DNA of 64,000 nucleotides from G963665495 sp963665495 (GCA_963665495.1 OY762289.1:6138001-6202000), one strand, 5' to 3'; counted from the first letter of the stretch, positions 8,105 to 17,258 are shown. Translations and numbers: made by a program. The notes: generated by a model not told the origin, from the letters alone.

Positions 8105-9943
8105 ATGATCGGACGTCACAGTGAGCTGCATGTGTACAGGGAACTTTTTCGTTCGCAGGATTTTTTCAAGGTACTTGGCGGGGCTCTGCTTATCCCCCTG
8201 GCTCTGGTGTTTGCCGGTAAAACCGTTTCCTTCCTTCCATCGATGTCCTACGGGGATTTGTTGCTGCTGGCTTCCATTGCGATTAACGGCCTGCCCATCA
8301 TCATCGAGGCGGGCAAAGGGCTGCTGGCCAGAGAAATCAATGTGGACGAACTGGTGAGCATCGCGATCCTGGCCTGTATTTTTAACGGCAACTTTCTGGA
8401 AGGCGCCATAGTCAGCGCCATAATGGTTTTCGGCGCACTGGTGGAAGAGGCCGTCAGCGAGAGCGCCCGCAATTCCATACGTGCGCTGGTGGAGGTAACG
8501 CCGGAAACGGCAGTGATCGAACGAAACGGCGCGGAGCAGAGCATAGACGTCAAGGACGTACGAACAGGCGACATTCTCGTCATCAGAGCCGGAGACACCA
8601 TTCCAGTGGATGGCGACATCATCGAAGGCGGAACGTCGGTAAACGAAGCCTCCATTACCGGTGAATCCATCCCCGTGCTCAAGGAAAACGGAGACGCGGT
8701 TTTCGCCGGGACCATCTGCGTGGACGGGTACATCAAAATCAAGGCCAGCCGCGTGGGCGAGGATTCCACCATCGGCCGGATCATTCAGATGGTGCAGGCC
8801 GCAGAACAGCAGAAAACCGAAAGCGCCAAGATTGTGGACCAATACGCTTTCTGGTTTACGCCCACCATTCTGGCCATTGCCGCTTTCACCTACATTGCGA
8901 CCCATGATACCACACGGGCCATCACGGTGCTGATCGTCGGGTGTCCGTGTTCCTTTCTGCTGGCCAGTCCGGTATCGACCGTGGCCGCCATCGGCCGGGC
9001 CGCAAAGGCCGGTATTCTGGTCAAAGGGGGGAGATACCTGGAGAACGTGGCGGTTTCCACCGGCTTTTTCTTCGACAAGACCGGGACCATCACTCAAGGC
9101 AATCCGGAGGTGGTTGAAATCCGGACGTACAACGGCTTCTCTGAGGCCGAGCTTATGGGACTGACCGCGGCCATCGAAAAAGGCAGCCTGCACCCTCTTG
9201 GCATAGCCGCCGTGGAAAAGGCAGAAGTCATGCGCCTGGATCCGCCCAGGGCAACGGACATCCATACCGAGGCGGGGCGAGGTATTTCCGGAATGGTGGA
9301 CGGGAAAAAAGTCGCCATAGCCACCAGCCGGACGTCTGATGACAAAGGCCATACCAATGTGGACGTCAGCGTGGACGAACAGCTTGCCGGTACGATCAGC
9401 TTTCTGGACCGCCCCAGGGAAAACGCGGCGCGTACCGTGGAACAACTGCGCGCCGAAGGCATAGAGGATATTGTCATACTTTCGGGGGACCAGCTTTCCT
9501 CGGTACGCAAAATCGCCGAAAGCGTGGGGATAGGGCAGTATCACGCGACCCAGAAACCCGACGAAAAGCTGGCGGAAATCACCTCCTATTCCAAGGGCAA
9601 GGCGGTATACATTGGTGACGGCATCAACGACGCGCCCGCCCTTAAAGCGGCGTCAACAGGCATTGCCATGGGGTTGCGGGGCGCTGATGTGGCCCTGGAA
9701 ACAGCGGATATCGTATTGATGAACGACCATCTCGACCAGCTGCCTTTCCTGGTACGTCTCGGCCGCAGAATGTCCCGGATCATCAAAATCAACATTCTGC
9801 TCAGTTTCGGCATCAATCTGATCGCTCTGGTACTCAGCTTTTTCGGCGTACTTACGCCCATTCTCGGGGCCGTAACGCACAACCTGGGCTCCATTCTCGT
9901 GGTTTTCCTGGCCTCGTCCATCCGGTTTACCAGAGAGGGGTAA
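8105..9943 (+). CDS. P1B-type heavy-metal transporting ATPase
   Basis: 612 residues. No N-terminal HMA metal-binding domain; the protein starts close to the first helices. Motifs in order are TGES (185-188), the membrane CPC (280-282), the phosphorylation site DKTGT (D324), HP (363-364) and GDGIND (504-509). The last helix carries HNLGS where zinc exporters usually have an Asp, so zinc specificity should not be assumed; the His/Asn pair recalls manganese- or iron-type P1B pumps. It is probably an inner-membrane exporter. It stands alone behind its own promoter with two dyads and is followed by a dispersed palindromic repeat ending in a T-tract. Confidence 0.93.
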   Translation: MIGRHSELHVYRELFRSQDFFKVLGGALLIPLALVFAGKTVSFLPSMSYGDLLLLASIAINGLPIIIEAGKGLLAREINVDELVSIAILACIFNGNFLEGAIVSAIMVFGALVEEAVSESARNSIRALVEVTPETAVIERNGAEQSIDVKDVRTGDILVIRAGDTIPVDGDIIEGGTSVNEASITGESIPVLKENGDAVFAGTICVDGYIKIKASRVGEDSTIGRIIQMVQAAEQQKTESAKIVDQYAFWFTPTILAIAAFTYIATHDTTRAITVLIVGCPCSFLLASPVSTVAAIGRAAKAGILVKGGRYLENVAVSTGFFFDKTGTITQGNPEVVEIRTYNGFSEAELMGLTAAIEKGSLHPLGIAAVEKAEVMRLDPPRATDIHTEAGRGISGMVDGKKVAIATSRTSDDKGHTNVDVSVDEQLAGTISFLDRPRENAARTVEQLRAEGIEDIVILSGDQLSSVRKIAESVGIGQYHATQKPDEKLAEITSYSKGKAVYIGDGINDAPALKAASTGIAMGLRGADVALETADIVLMNDHLDQLPFLVRLGRRMSRIIKINILLSFGINLIALVLSFFGVLTPILGAVTHNLGSILVVFLASSIRFTREG

Positions 9944-9963
9944 GATTAGATTTTTTCCCGAAA

Positions 9964-10093
9964 GCCCCAATGGGGCGACATAAAAGAGCCCAGGGTGCAC
10001 CCCTGGGAAAAATGGCGGGAGCAGGTAGAGCCCTGTAGGGGCGACATGGCAGTGCAACAATCTTTAACCATGTCGCCTTCACAGGGCTTTTTT
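9964..10093. repeat. Dispersed palindromic repeat, copy A
   Basis: Three successive hairpins: GCCCCAATGGGGC (9964-9976), CCCAGGG-TGCAC-CCCTGGG (9989-10007), and a long stem AGCCCTGT...GGCGACATGG (10029-10049) pairing with CCATGTCGCC...ACAGGGCT (10068-10088). T residues follow. It has the same modular order as the left arm and centre of copies B (44598) and C (50627). The last hairpin plus T-tract may also terminate transcription from the metal ATPase. The rest of 9944-10266 shows nothing recognisable. Confidence 0.85.
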
Positions 10094-10266
10094 CGATTCT
10101 CCAAGGACAGAGGAATAATCATCTAAGATTTGAAATTGGTAAAACCAGCACATCAACCTGAAAAAAACTCCGGTTCTGACCCGGGTTCAGCGCTTCCTGT
10201 TTGCCGGTACGCGGCGTATGCTGCAGGCTTCAAATAAGAACGAATCAGCAACAGGAGTGCGAGCGT

Positions 10267-11091
10267 ATGGTTCAATTTGTTGTGGACGAGAGCAAGTGCG
10301 TGCAATGCGGCGAGTGCGTCGCGGATTGTCTGACTAAGGCGCTGGAGATGGGCGCGGACGGTCCGGTGATGAGCGAAGAGGGAGTCCGGCGCTGCATCGC
10401 TTGCCAGCATTGCCTGGCCATTTGTCCGACCGGAGCCGTGTCCATTCTGGGACGCAGCCCCGAGCAGAGCGAGGAATTCGCCGGCCGCCTGCCTTCTCCC
10501 GAGTCCTTGCTGCTGCTGATGCGCGCGCGGCGTTCCGTACGGCGTTATCTGGAAGAGGCCGTGGACGGGGCGCAGATCGACATGCTCGCGGAAGCTCTGG
10601 CCAGCGCTCCCACTGGTGTAAATGACCAGGGGCTGCTGTTTCATCTGGTCCGCGATCCGGCCGTCATGGAGCGATTCCGTCAGGAAGCGCGTACGGCTGT
10701 GCAGGACGCTTTGGCCAAACCCGACAACGGGGGGATTCCCGAGCGTATGCTCGGGTATTTCAAGGCTTTTGCCAAGGGAGAGGATACGGTGTTTCGCGGC
10801 GCGCCGCATATGCTGGTGGTCTCCGTTCGCAAGGACTCTCCCTGTGCTTTCGCGGATCCCTTCATTGCTCTGAGCTATTTCGAACTGCTGGCCAACAGCA
10901 TGGGGCTGGGCACGGTCTGGTGCGGCGTGGCCATGCGGACGCTCTTTGCTCTGTTTCCGGAACTGGGCGCGCACGTCGACATACCGGAGGGATACCAAGC
11001 CGGCTATGTTATGATGTTCGGCAAGACCAACGTCCGCTATCAGCGTACGGTGGAACGCGGCCCGGCCAAGGTGCGCGACATAATCTGGTAA
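10267..11091 (+). CDS. Ferredoxin-nitroreductase fusion protein
   Basis: 274 residues starting at the ATG with CAGGAG upstream; the longer frame from 10201 lacks a ribosome site. Residues 1-60 are a 2x[4Fe-4S] ferredoxin with both motifs complete (C11, C14, C17, C21; C43, C46, C49, C53). A flavin nitroreductase domain follows (RARRSVRRYLEE, ASAPTGVNDQ, SMGLGTVWCG, MMFGKTNVRYQRT). It is clearly paralogous to the gene at 2826, which has Asp for the second Cys of motif I. Probably a cytoplasmic FMN enzyme of unknown substrate. It is monocistronic and ends at a bidirectional terminator shared with the chemoreceptor gene. Confidence 0.93.
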   Translation: MVQFVVDESKCVQCGECVADCLTKALEMGADGPVMSEEGVRRCIACQHCLAICPTGAVSILGRSPEQSEEFAGRLPSPESLLLLMRARRSVRRYLEEAVDGAQIDMLAEALASAPTGVNDQGLLFHLVRDPAVMERFRQEARTAVQDALAKPDNGGIPERMLGYFKAFAKGEDTVFRGAPHMLVVSVRKDSPCAFADPFIALSYFELLANSMGLGTVWCGVAMRTLFALFPELGAHVDIPEGYQAGYVMMFGKTNVRYQRTVERGPAKVRDIIW

Positions 11092-11198
11092 GTCGGCCAG
11101 GGAGCAACAGCGGCTGCGTTTGAGAAAAAAAGGCGGACCACGCGGCTAATCTGGTTTCTGCCGGAGCTTTTTGTCTGGCAGAGCGTGTTGTCCGCTTC

Positions 11199-11270
11199 AA
11201 AAAAGCAGCTGGATGTTCCAGGCAATGAATCCGGAATCGGATTTTCTGCCTGGAAGAATCCAGCTGTTTT
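11199..11270. terminator. Bidirectional terminator
   Basis: A long hairpin pairs CAGCTGGAT and TTCCAGGCA with TGCCTGGAA and ATCCAGCTG (11206-11266), with one small internal mismatch. An A-run precedes it and TTTT follows, so it can stop transcription from both convergent genes (nitroreductase on plus, chemoreceptor on minus). Confidence 0.82.
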
Positions 11271-11283
11271 GTCTTATTGTACA

Positions 11284-12957
11284 TCAAAACTCGTCGTCGT
11301 CTCCACCCAGCGCGAGATGTACGCCCGAGTCTGCATTGTTCCATTTTTGCTTTTTGGACCGGCCCGCCGGAAGCGCCTTGGGAGAGCTGCTGTCGGAGTC
11401 CTCGGTTATGTTCATCTTGAAGAATCCCATCACGCGCAACAGGTGCCCGGCCTGAACGGATAACTCCTCGGAAGTGGAGGCGGTTTCTTCCGAGGCCGAG
11501 GCGTTGTGCTGGATGATCTGGTCCAGTTGCTGGATGCCCCTGTTTATCTGCTCGGCACCGGTATTCTGTTCGTTGCTGCCCGCAGAGATTTCCTGCACCA
11601 GCTGGGCGGTTTTCTGGATGTCGGGCACCAGTTTTTTGAGCATGGTGCCGGCTTCTTCAGCCACAGACACGCTGGAACTGGAAAGGTCGCTGATCTCCGC
11701 CGCAGCCGCGCCGGAACGTTCGGCAAGCTTGCGTACTTCGGAGGCGACAACGGCAAAACCCTTGCCGTGTTCGCCCGCCCGTGCAGCCTCGATGGCGGCA
11801 TTGAGCGCCAGCAGGTTGGTCTGTCGGGCGATCTCCTGAACAATGGAGATTTTGTCAGCGATTTTCACCATGGCGTCCACGGTCTGGGCCACGGCTTTGC
11901 CGCCCGCATCCGCATCCTGGGAGGATTTGAGCGCGATGCGTTCGGTTTCCGTGGCATTGTGGGCGTTCTGCCGGATGTTGCCCGCCATTTGTTCCATGCT
12001 GGAGGAAATCTCCTCCACCGACGCGGCCTGCTGGCTGGCCCCGTCGGACAAACTCTGCGATGCGTCGGCCAGTTCACTGCTGCCGTGAGATACGCGCTGC
12101 GAAGCGTGCAGCACCTCACGGATCACTTCGCGCAATTTGGAGGTCATGACGCTGATGGACTCCGCCAGCGAACCGATCTCATCCTTCGACCGGATCTGCA
12201 CCTCTGCGTCCAGATCGCCTTCGGCGAGTTTGCCCGCAAAGCTCTGAAGCAGCATCAGCGGCCGGATGATCGAGGCTTTCATCAGGCTCCATGCCGCCAG
12301 ACAGACCACCAGCAGGATTCCCACGCCCCAGGCCGCGATACTGAGTTTGGCATTCCAGACTTCCTTGTGAGCTTGTTCGAGCGAGCTGATTATTTCGAAC
12401 GCACCGTGTATCTCGCCTGTTTTCCAGCCTTCCATGATGCCCCCCACGGCATCCGGGGATCCCTTCGGATCGCCATGGCAGTGCAGACACTCGGGGGTGA
12501 GCACGATGGGGCGGAAATATCTGATCTGGTCCGGTTCCACGATGATTTTTTCATGCAGGTTTTTGGCCTTAAGCTCTTGAAGCACCTCGCGTTCCAGGGG
12601 TGTGGGCTGGTTGATTTTGTTTCTGGGGTCTATTTTAGGGACGCGGAATTTGTAGCCCGCTTTTTCGGCGTTTTCTTTGGTTAGATTGATGGCCGTGATA
12701 ACGGGAACGGCTTCCATAATTTTGTCTTTGGGAATATCTTTCAGCGGACGAATGATGCCCAATTCGATTTTTTTGGAAACATCATTGCGCGCGGCTTCAG
12801 CCATCAGCACAATGGCGCGGCTTTTTTCCAGAATAGCTTTGGAAGCTCCTTGCTGGATGTCGGTTACCCGCTGATAGGCCATGACGATGGCGATAACTAG
12901 TGGTCCGAAAATAACAAAAAAAAGAATTTTCCATTTGATGCTGACGTTTCCGAGCAT
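11284..12957 (-). CDS. Methyl-accepting chemotaxis protein with periplasmic c-type haem domain
   Basis: 557 residues with ribosome site GAGGAACCT. A first membrane helix (about 11-27) and a second (about 208-228) flank a sensor domain of the DUF3365/Tll0287 type, which contains a CXXCH haem motif at C157-L-H-C160-H161 (TPECLHCHGDPKGSPD). HAMP follows, then a signalling hairpin with the conserved tip around EIARQTNLLALNAAIEAARAGE. This architecture parallels DcrA-like redox and oxygen chemoreceptors known from Desulfovibrio. The C-terminal tail is acidic (GGDDDEF) with no CheR-binding pentapeptide. It probably senses redox or small gaseous ligands through the haem; the ligand is not shown by the sequence. 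Confidence 0.94.
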   Translation of the reverse strand: MLGNVSIKWKILFFVIFGPLVIAIVMAYQRVTDIQQGASKAILEKSRAIVLMAEAARNDVSKKIELGIIRPLKDIPKDKIMEAVPVITAINLTKENAEKAGYKFRVPKIDPRNKINQPTPLEREVLQELKAKNLHEKIIVEPDQIRYFRPIVLTPECLHCHGDPKGSPDAVGGIMEGWKTGEIHGAFEIISSLEQAHKEVWNAKLSIAAWGVGILLVVCLAAWSLMKASIIRPLMLLQSFAGKLAEGDLDAEVQIRSKDEIGSLAESISVMTSKLREVIREVLHASQRVSHGSSELADASQSLSDGASQQAASVEEISSSMEQMAGNIRQNAHNATETERIALKSSQDADAGGKAVAQTVDAMVKIADKISIVQEIARQTNLLALNAAIEAARAGEHGKGFAVVASEVRKLAERSGAAAAEISDLSSSSVSVAEEAGTMLKKLVPDIQKTAQLVQEISAGSNEQNTGAEQINRGIQQLDQIIQHNASASEETASTSEELSVQAGHLLRVMGFFKMNITEDSDSSSPKALPAGRSKKQKWNNADSGVHLALGGDDDEF

Positions 12958-13385
12958 AGGTTCCTCGCCTTTTCTGGTGCGGCATGCGTTATTGCAATAA
13001 AGAACGGCAAAAAACGATTTCAGGCGCGCAGCAGCAGGAAAAGGAATGATATGCGGTCCAGACGGTAACTTGCATTGCGTTTTCGATGATGCCGAAACTT
13101 TTTCCGATTGGAACTTATCCTACCAAAAAAGGTTAGCGAGTCAATATCCAATATTTCGTTTGCTCGATTTATTCGCTCTTGAATAGGTGGTGCGACGTAC
13201 ATTTTTAAATTGTTGCATACTAAATTTGGAGGGTATGGCCTTGCAAAGTGATGCAGGAAACTTATTTATTCGAAAATGGAACCTATGTAATGAAAACAGA
13301 CACCTTTGGCCTTGCCGGAACGGCAGGGGAGTTGGTTGCAACGGAACACTCCGGTTTTTTACGGCAAGCAGAAAGGAGAATCCAT
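12958..13385. other. Divergent intergenic region, chemoreceptor and yceI
   Basis: 428 bases with no convincing gene. The frame of YceI is open upstream to 13248, but the residues before the signal peptide have no ribosome site. AT-rich stretches near 13140-13240 probably hold promoters; no consensus box stands out on either strand. Confidence 0.5.
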
Positions 13386-13979
13386 ATGCGAATTTCAGTA
13401 CTATTCAGACCCCTGGCAGCCTTGATGCTGGTGCTTGCACTGGCGACAACAGCCGGTGCGGAAACCTGGAATGTGGATCCGGACCATTCAGCGGCCCATT
13501 TTTCCATCCGCCATCTGATGCTTTCGCAGGTACGCGGCATGTTTCCCGGCATGCAGGGCACGGTCACTTTTGAAGACGGCAAGCCCACGGCCTTTGACGT
13601 CACCATTGCAGTGGACAAATTGAACACCGGTGTGGTCAAGCGGGATCAGCACCTTAAAAGCGCGGATTTTTTCGAAGTCGAAAAATACCCGGTAATGCGC
13701 TTTAAAAGTACGCAGGTTGTTCCCGAGGCGGACGGTTTCCGGGTGACCGGAGAGCTGACCATCAAAGACGTTTCAAAAAAGGTGACGCTGCTTTTCAAAG
13801 GGCTCTCGGATCCGCGAATAGATCCATGGAAACAGACCCGGCGAGGCGGCACAACATCGTTCACGGTGGACCGGCGCGACTACAACATGAACTGGAACGC
13901 CCCCATGGATGGCGGTGGCGTCCTGGTCGGCAATGACGTAGCGGTTACGGTGGACATCGAAGTCGTAAAAGCGCAGTAA
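13386..13979 (+). CDS. YceI family periplasmic protein
   Basis: 197 residues. Start chosen at the ATG preceded by AAAGGAGAAT because a clean Sec signal peptide begins there (MRISVLFRPLAALMLVLALA, then cleavage after TTAGA). The mature part is a YceI lipocalin-like barrel: WNVDPDHSAAHFSIRHL, VRGMFPGMQGTVTFEDGKPT, HLKSADFFEVEKYPVMRFKST, ELTIKDVSKKVTL and the C-terminal VAVTVDIEVVKA. These proteins bind isoprenoid-like lipids in the periplasm. It stands alone, divergent from the chemoreceptor. Confidence 0.95.
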   Translation: MRISVLFRPLAALMLVLALATTAGAETWNVDPDHSAAHFSIRHLMLSQVRGMFPGMQGTVTFEDGKPTAFDVTIAVDKLNTGVVKRDQHLKSADFFEVEKYPVMRFKSTQVVPEADGFRVTGELTIKDVSKKVTLLFKGLSDPRIDPWKQTRRGGTTSFTVDRRDYNMNWNAPMDGGGVLVGNDVAVTVDIEVVKAQ

Positions 13980-14055
13980 TAGTGTATTGGCAAGGAGAGG
14001 AACACTCCATTCTTACAAAAGATGTTCCCTCAGAATGAAAGGTTTGGTATAGTGC

Positions 14056-14083
14056 GGAGCCCCCTGTTGCGACAGGGGGCTCC
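14056..14083 (+). other. Perfect 12-bp stem-loop in the leader of the LigB gene
   Basis: GGAGCCCCCTGT, loop TGCG, ACAGGGGGCTCC. No T-tract follows, so it is not a standard terminator. It lies 57 bases before the start of the LigB-type gene and could be a processing or attenuation element. Confidence 0.5.
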
Positions 14084-14140
14084 GGATATCTGAGGCCTTT
14101 CCGTAACAGTACGCAACAGATTTCAGGCAGGAGCGTTTGC

Positions 14141-14935
14141 ATGACGCAGCATAACGTATTGTATATTTCTCACGGCGCCGGGCCCATGCCCGTGCTGGGC
14201 GATCCGGGCCATACGGAGATGGTCGCCAATCTGAAACACCTGGCCGCAACCCTGCCCAGGCCCAAGACCATCGTGCTGGTCAGCGCGCATTGGGAAGCCC
14301 CGGCTCCGAGCATTACCAGCGGCGCGCATCCGCCCCTGTTCTACGACTATTACGGTTTTCCCCAGGAGTCCTATGAGTTTGAATATCCTGCGCCCGGCAA
14401 TGCGGAACTGGAGCGTCAGCTGGGAGAGGTGTTGTCCGGAGGCGGCTTCAGCTGCACGGCCGACGCGGAGCGGGGCTTCGACCACGGCATGTTCATTCCG
14501 CTCATGTTGATGTATCCGGAGGCGGATATCCCGTGCGTGCAGCTTTCGCTGCTGCAGGGGCTGGACCCGGCCGCGCATCTTCGCATGGGCGCATGCCTGG
14601 CCCGGCTGGATATCCCGGACTTGCTGATCATAGGCTCGGGCTTTTCCTTTCACAACATGCGGGCGTTTTTCTCTGAGGACACGGATGAGACCCGGTCCTG
14701 GAACAAAGCGTTCGACAACTGGCTGACGGAAACCTGTTCCAGCAAGGATCTGGATGAGACTGAGCGCGGCAAACGCCTGGCCGGGTGGGAATCCGCCCCC
14801 CATGCGCGCTACTGCCATCCGCGCGAGGAGCACCTGATGCCGCTGCACGTCTGCTACGGTGCAGCCGGACGAGCGTGCCGCGAATCCTACGAGCTGACCA
14901 TCATCGGCAAGCAGGCCAGCGCGTTTGTGTGGTGA
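14141..14935 (+). CDS. Class III extradiol dioxygenase, LigB/DODA family (YgiD-like)
   Basis: 264 residues with a CAGGAG site. Family signatures are YISHGAGPMPVLGD (His11), VSAHWEAPAPSIT (His50), RGFDHGMFIPLMLMYPEADIP, GSGFSFHNMRAFF and the late HPREEHLMPLHV. These residues bind the metal and act as catalytic His. Plant relatives open the ring of DOPA; in bacteria the substrate is generally unknown. In a strict anaerobe an oxygen-using activity would be surprising, so another reaction is possible. Its stop overlaps the GTG start of a Crp/Fnr-type regulator, implying coupled expression. Confidence 0.9.
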   Translation: MTQHNVLYISHGAGPMPVLGDPGHTEMVANLKHLAATLPRPKTIVLVSAHWEAPAPSITSGAHPPLFYDYYGFPQESYEFEYPAPGNAELERQLGEVLSGGGFSCTADAERGFDHGMFIPLMLMYPEADIPCVQLSLLQGLDPAAHLRMGACLARLDIPDLLIIGSGFSFHNMRAFFSEDTDETRSWNKAFDNWLTETCSSKDLDETERGKRLAGWESAPHARYCHPREEHLMPLHVCYGAAGRACRESYELTIIGKQASAFVW

Positions 14936-15612
14936 CCGTGCGTATTCTCGAGACCAATCTGCTGCGGGACCTGGAGCAGCCGGAAAATGAGTCGCTGCGC
15001 CATGCCTTCAGCGAGGCCTGTTATACGAAGGGCTCGCTCGTGTTCCAGCCGCGAGAGGAGCACAACCGGATTTTCATCGTCCGTACCGGGCGGGCCAGAG
15101 TCTATCTCGCCCGGGAGGACAAGGAATTCACGCTGGTGATTCTGGAGCCCGGCGCCGTATTCACCACCCACACGCGCGCTTTTGTGCAGGCTCTGGATGA
15201 CCTGACCCTGCTGGAGGCCGACCTTGAAGCCGTCCGGCAACGACTGCTTTTCATGCCCAGCCTGACCGCCTCCATGGTCAGTGTGCTGGGCGATCTGCTT
15301 TCCTGTTCCATATCCATCATCGACAGCCTGGCCTTCAGCGACGTCAAACGGCGGCTGGTGGAGATGCTGCTTTATGAAGCCCGCCGCGCGCCCGAATGCG
15401 CCGAACGGGAGACCTGCGGGGGCTGCATCGGCGGCAGCCGGGTGGAGCTGGGCCTTACCACCGAGCAACTGGCTTCGATCATCGGCTCCACGCGCCAGAC
15501 CGTTTCCTCCCTGGTCAACAGCCTGGCCAAAGAAGGGCTGCTGCAACGCGACGGCCGCAGCGCCATCTGCATCCCGAATCTGGAAGAGCTGGAAGCCTGT
15601 CTGGAAGACTGA
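14932..15612 (+). CDS. Crp/Fnr family transcriptional regulator with a Cys cluster
   Basis: 226 residues from a GTG overlapping the preceding TGA (GTGA); another GTG two codons later is possible. An N-terminal cyclic-nucleotide-like domain (about 20-110: GSLVFQPREEHNRIFIVRTG, VILEPGAVF) is followed by a dimer helix and a C-terminal HTH (LGLTTEQLASIIGSTRQTVSSLVNSL). Between helix and HTH sits C156-X5-C162-X2-C165, and further Cys are C30 and C125. This is not the N-terminal FNR arrangement, so a different metal or redox site is possible. The ligand is unknown. Coupling to the LigB-type gene suggests they act in one response. Confidence 0.88.
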   Translation: MTVRILETNLLRDLEQPENESLRHAFSEACYTKGSLVFQPREEHNRIFIVRTGRARVYLAREDKEFTLVILEPGAVFTTHTRAFVQALDDLTLLEADLEAVRQRLLFMPSLTASMVSVLGDLLSCSISIIDSLAFSDVKRRLVEMLLYEARRAPECAERETCGGCIGGSRVELGLTTEQLASIIGSTRQTVSSLVNSLAKEGLLQRDGRSAICIPNLEELEACLED

Positions 15613-15761
15613 CAGCGCTTTTTGTCTGATAATCTCCGCCTCCGTCTGCCTAACGATCTGCCACAGCAGTTTTGTGGACTTTTTGCTCCCCTGACAGTAC
15701 ATCAGTTGCACAATCCCAAAGAACCCGTGACGAGTGATCGCCATGCAACCGGAGGTACTAC

Positions 15762-17225
15762 ATGACTGCGCCACTGATGATCGGCAAGGGCCGAGAAAAC
15801 GTCTTTCTGCTTCCCAATATGGCCAACCGGCACGGGCTCATCGCCGGAGCCACCGGCACAGGCAAGACCGTTACCCTCAGAGTCCTGGCCGAGCAGTGCA
15901 GCGCCCTGGGCATTCCGGTGTTTCTGGCGGATGTGAAAGGAGACCTGGCCGGCATCTGCCAGCCCGGCTCAGACCAGGGCAAAATCGGGGAGCGCGCCCG
16001 GCTGCTGGAACTGCAGGATTTTTCACCCCGCGCTTTTCCCACGGTGCTCTGGGATGTGTTCGGCAAGCAGGGCCACCCCGTACGTACGACGGTCTCGGAG
16101 ATGGGGCCGCTGCTGCTTTCGCGTTTGCTGGACCTCAATGAGACTCAGGCCGGAATCCTGACCCTGGCATTCCGTATTGCCGATGACGAAGGGCTGTTAC
16201 TGCTGGATTTCAAGGATCTGCGCGCCATTGTCTCGCATGTGGGGCAGAATGCGAAAGAATATCGTCTGGAATACGGCAATATCTCGGCGGCCAGCGTCGG
16301 CGCCATTCAGCGACGCTTGCTCGAACTGGAAGAAGACGAAACCGATCTGCTTTTCGGCGAACCGGCCCTGAACCTGGATGACATGCTGCAGACCGCCGAT
16401 GACGGCCGCGGGGTGGTCAATATTCTGGATGCGCAGCGGCTGATGCGCTCGCCGCGGGCATACGCCGCCTTTCTGCTCTGGATGCTCTCGGAACTGTTCG
16501 AAAATCTTCCCGAGATCGGCGATCCGGAAAAACCGCGCCTGGTATTTTTTTTCGACGAAGCCCATCTGTTGTTCAAGGACGCGCCAAAAGCCTTGGTGGA
16601 AAAGATCGAACTTGTTGTCCGGCTGATCCGCTCCAAGGGCGTGGGGGTGTTTTTCGTCACCCAGAATCCTCTGGACGTGCCCGACGCCGTTCTCGGCCAA
16701 CTGGGCAACCGCGTACTGCATGCGCTGCGCGCCTTCACGCCGTCGGAGCAACGCGTGGTCCGCGCCGTGGCCCAGACCTTCCGCCAGAATCCCGAACTCG
16801 ACGCGGAGCAGGCCCTGCCGGAACTTCGGGTGGGCGAGGCCCTGGTTTCCATGCTCGACGAACACGGCGCCCCGAACATGGTGGAGCGCGTTCTGGTCCG
16901 CCCGCCTGAGAGCGCGCTGGGGACGCTGGACGCTTCCCAACGGGGACGGATCATCCGGGAATCCCTGCTGTACGGGGTGTATGAAAAAGTGGAGGACCGG
17001 GAGTCGGCCTACGAACTGCTTATTCAGCGGCAACAGGAGCGTGAGACGCAGCGCGAAGCGCAGGCGGCGCAGGAGCAGGTACGGCGCGAAGAACGTCGAT
17101 CGCACCCGAGCAGCAACCGGCAGGGTTTTCTGGAGGCCTTTGCCAAAAGCGCCATCCGCTCCATCGGTTCCAGCATGGGGCGCAAGCTGGCCAGGGGCAT
17201 TCTGGGGTCCTTGCTGGGAAAATAA
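15762..17225 (+). CDS. HerA-like ATPase, DUF853 (YjgR family)
   Basis: 487 residues with a CCGGAGG site. Walker A is GATGTGKT (about 29-36); Walker B is LVFFFDEAH (about 262-270). Other motifs are FLADVKGDLAGI, the TFRQNPELDAEQALPEL segment and IRSKGVGVFFVTQNP. C-terminal residues 415-450 are rich in Gln, Glu and Arg and probably form a coiled coil, followed by a basic Ser-rich tail. Members resemble hexameric DNA-translocating HerA/FtsK ATPases; the physiological role is unknown. No NurA-type nuclease is adjacent. Confidence 0.92.
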   Translation: MTAPLMIGKGRENVFLLPNMANRHGLIAGATGTGKTVTLRVLAEQCSALGIPVFLADVKGDLAGICQPGSDQGKIGERARLLELQDFSPRAFPTVLWDVFGKQGHPVRTTVSEMGPLLLSRLLDLNETQAGILTLAFRIADDEGLLLLDFKDLRAIVSHVGQNAKEYRLEYGNISAASVGAIQRRLLELEEDETDLLFGEPALNLDDMLQTADDGRGVVNILDAQRLMRSPRAYAAFLLWMLSELFENLPEIGDPEKPRLVFFFDEAHLLFKDAPKALVEKIELVVRLIRSKGVGVFFVTQNPLDVPDAVLGQLGNRVLHALRAFTPSEQRVVRAVAQTFRQNPELDAEQALPELRVGEALVSMLDEHGAPNMVERVLVRPPESALGTLDASQRGRIIRESLLYGVYEKVEDRESAYELLIQRQQERETQREAQAAQEQVRREERRSHPSSNRQGFLEAFAKSAIRSIGSSMGRKLARGILGSLLGK

Positions 17226-17258
17226 AACATTTCGACGTGCAGTCCGGGGAACCGGCGG

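Noticed and set aside
8084..9544. Open minus-strand frame of 486 codons over the metal ATPase
   Set aside because: Shadow of the ATPase, which carries all P-type motifs.
13248..13385. Longer N-terminus for the YceI protein
   Set aside because: No ribosome site at the upstream ATGs, and the extension would bury the signal peptide.
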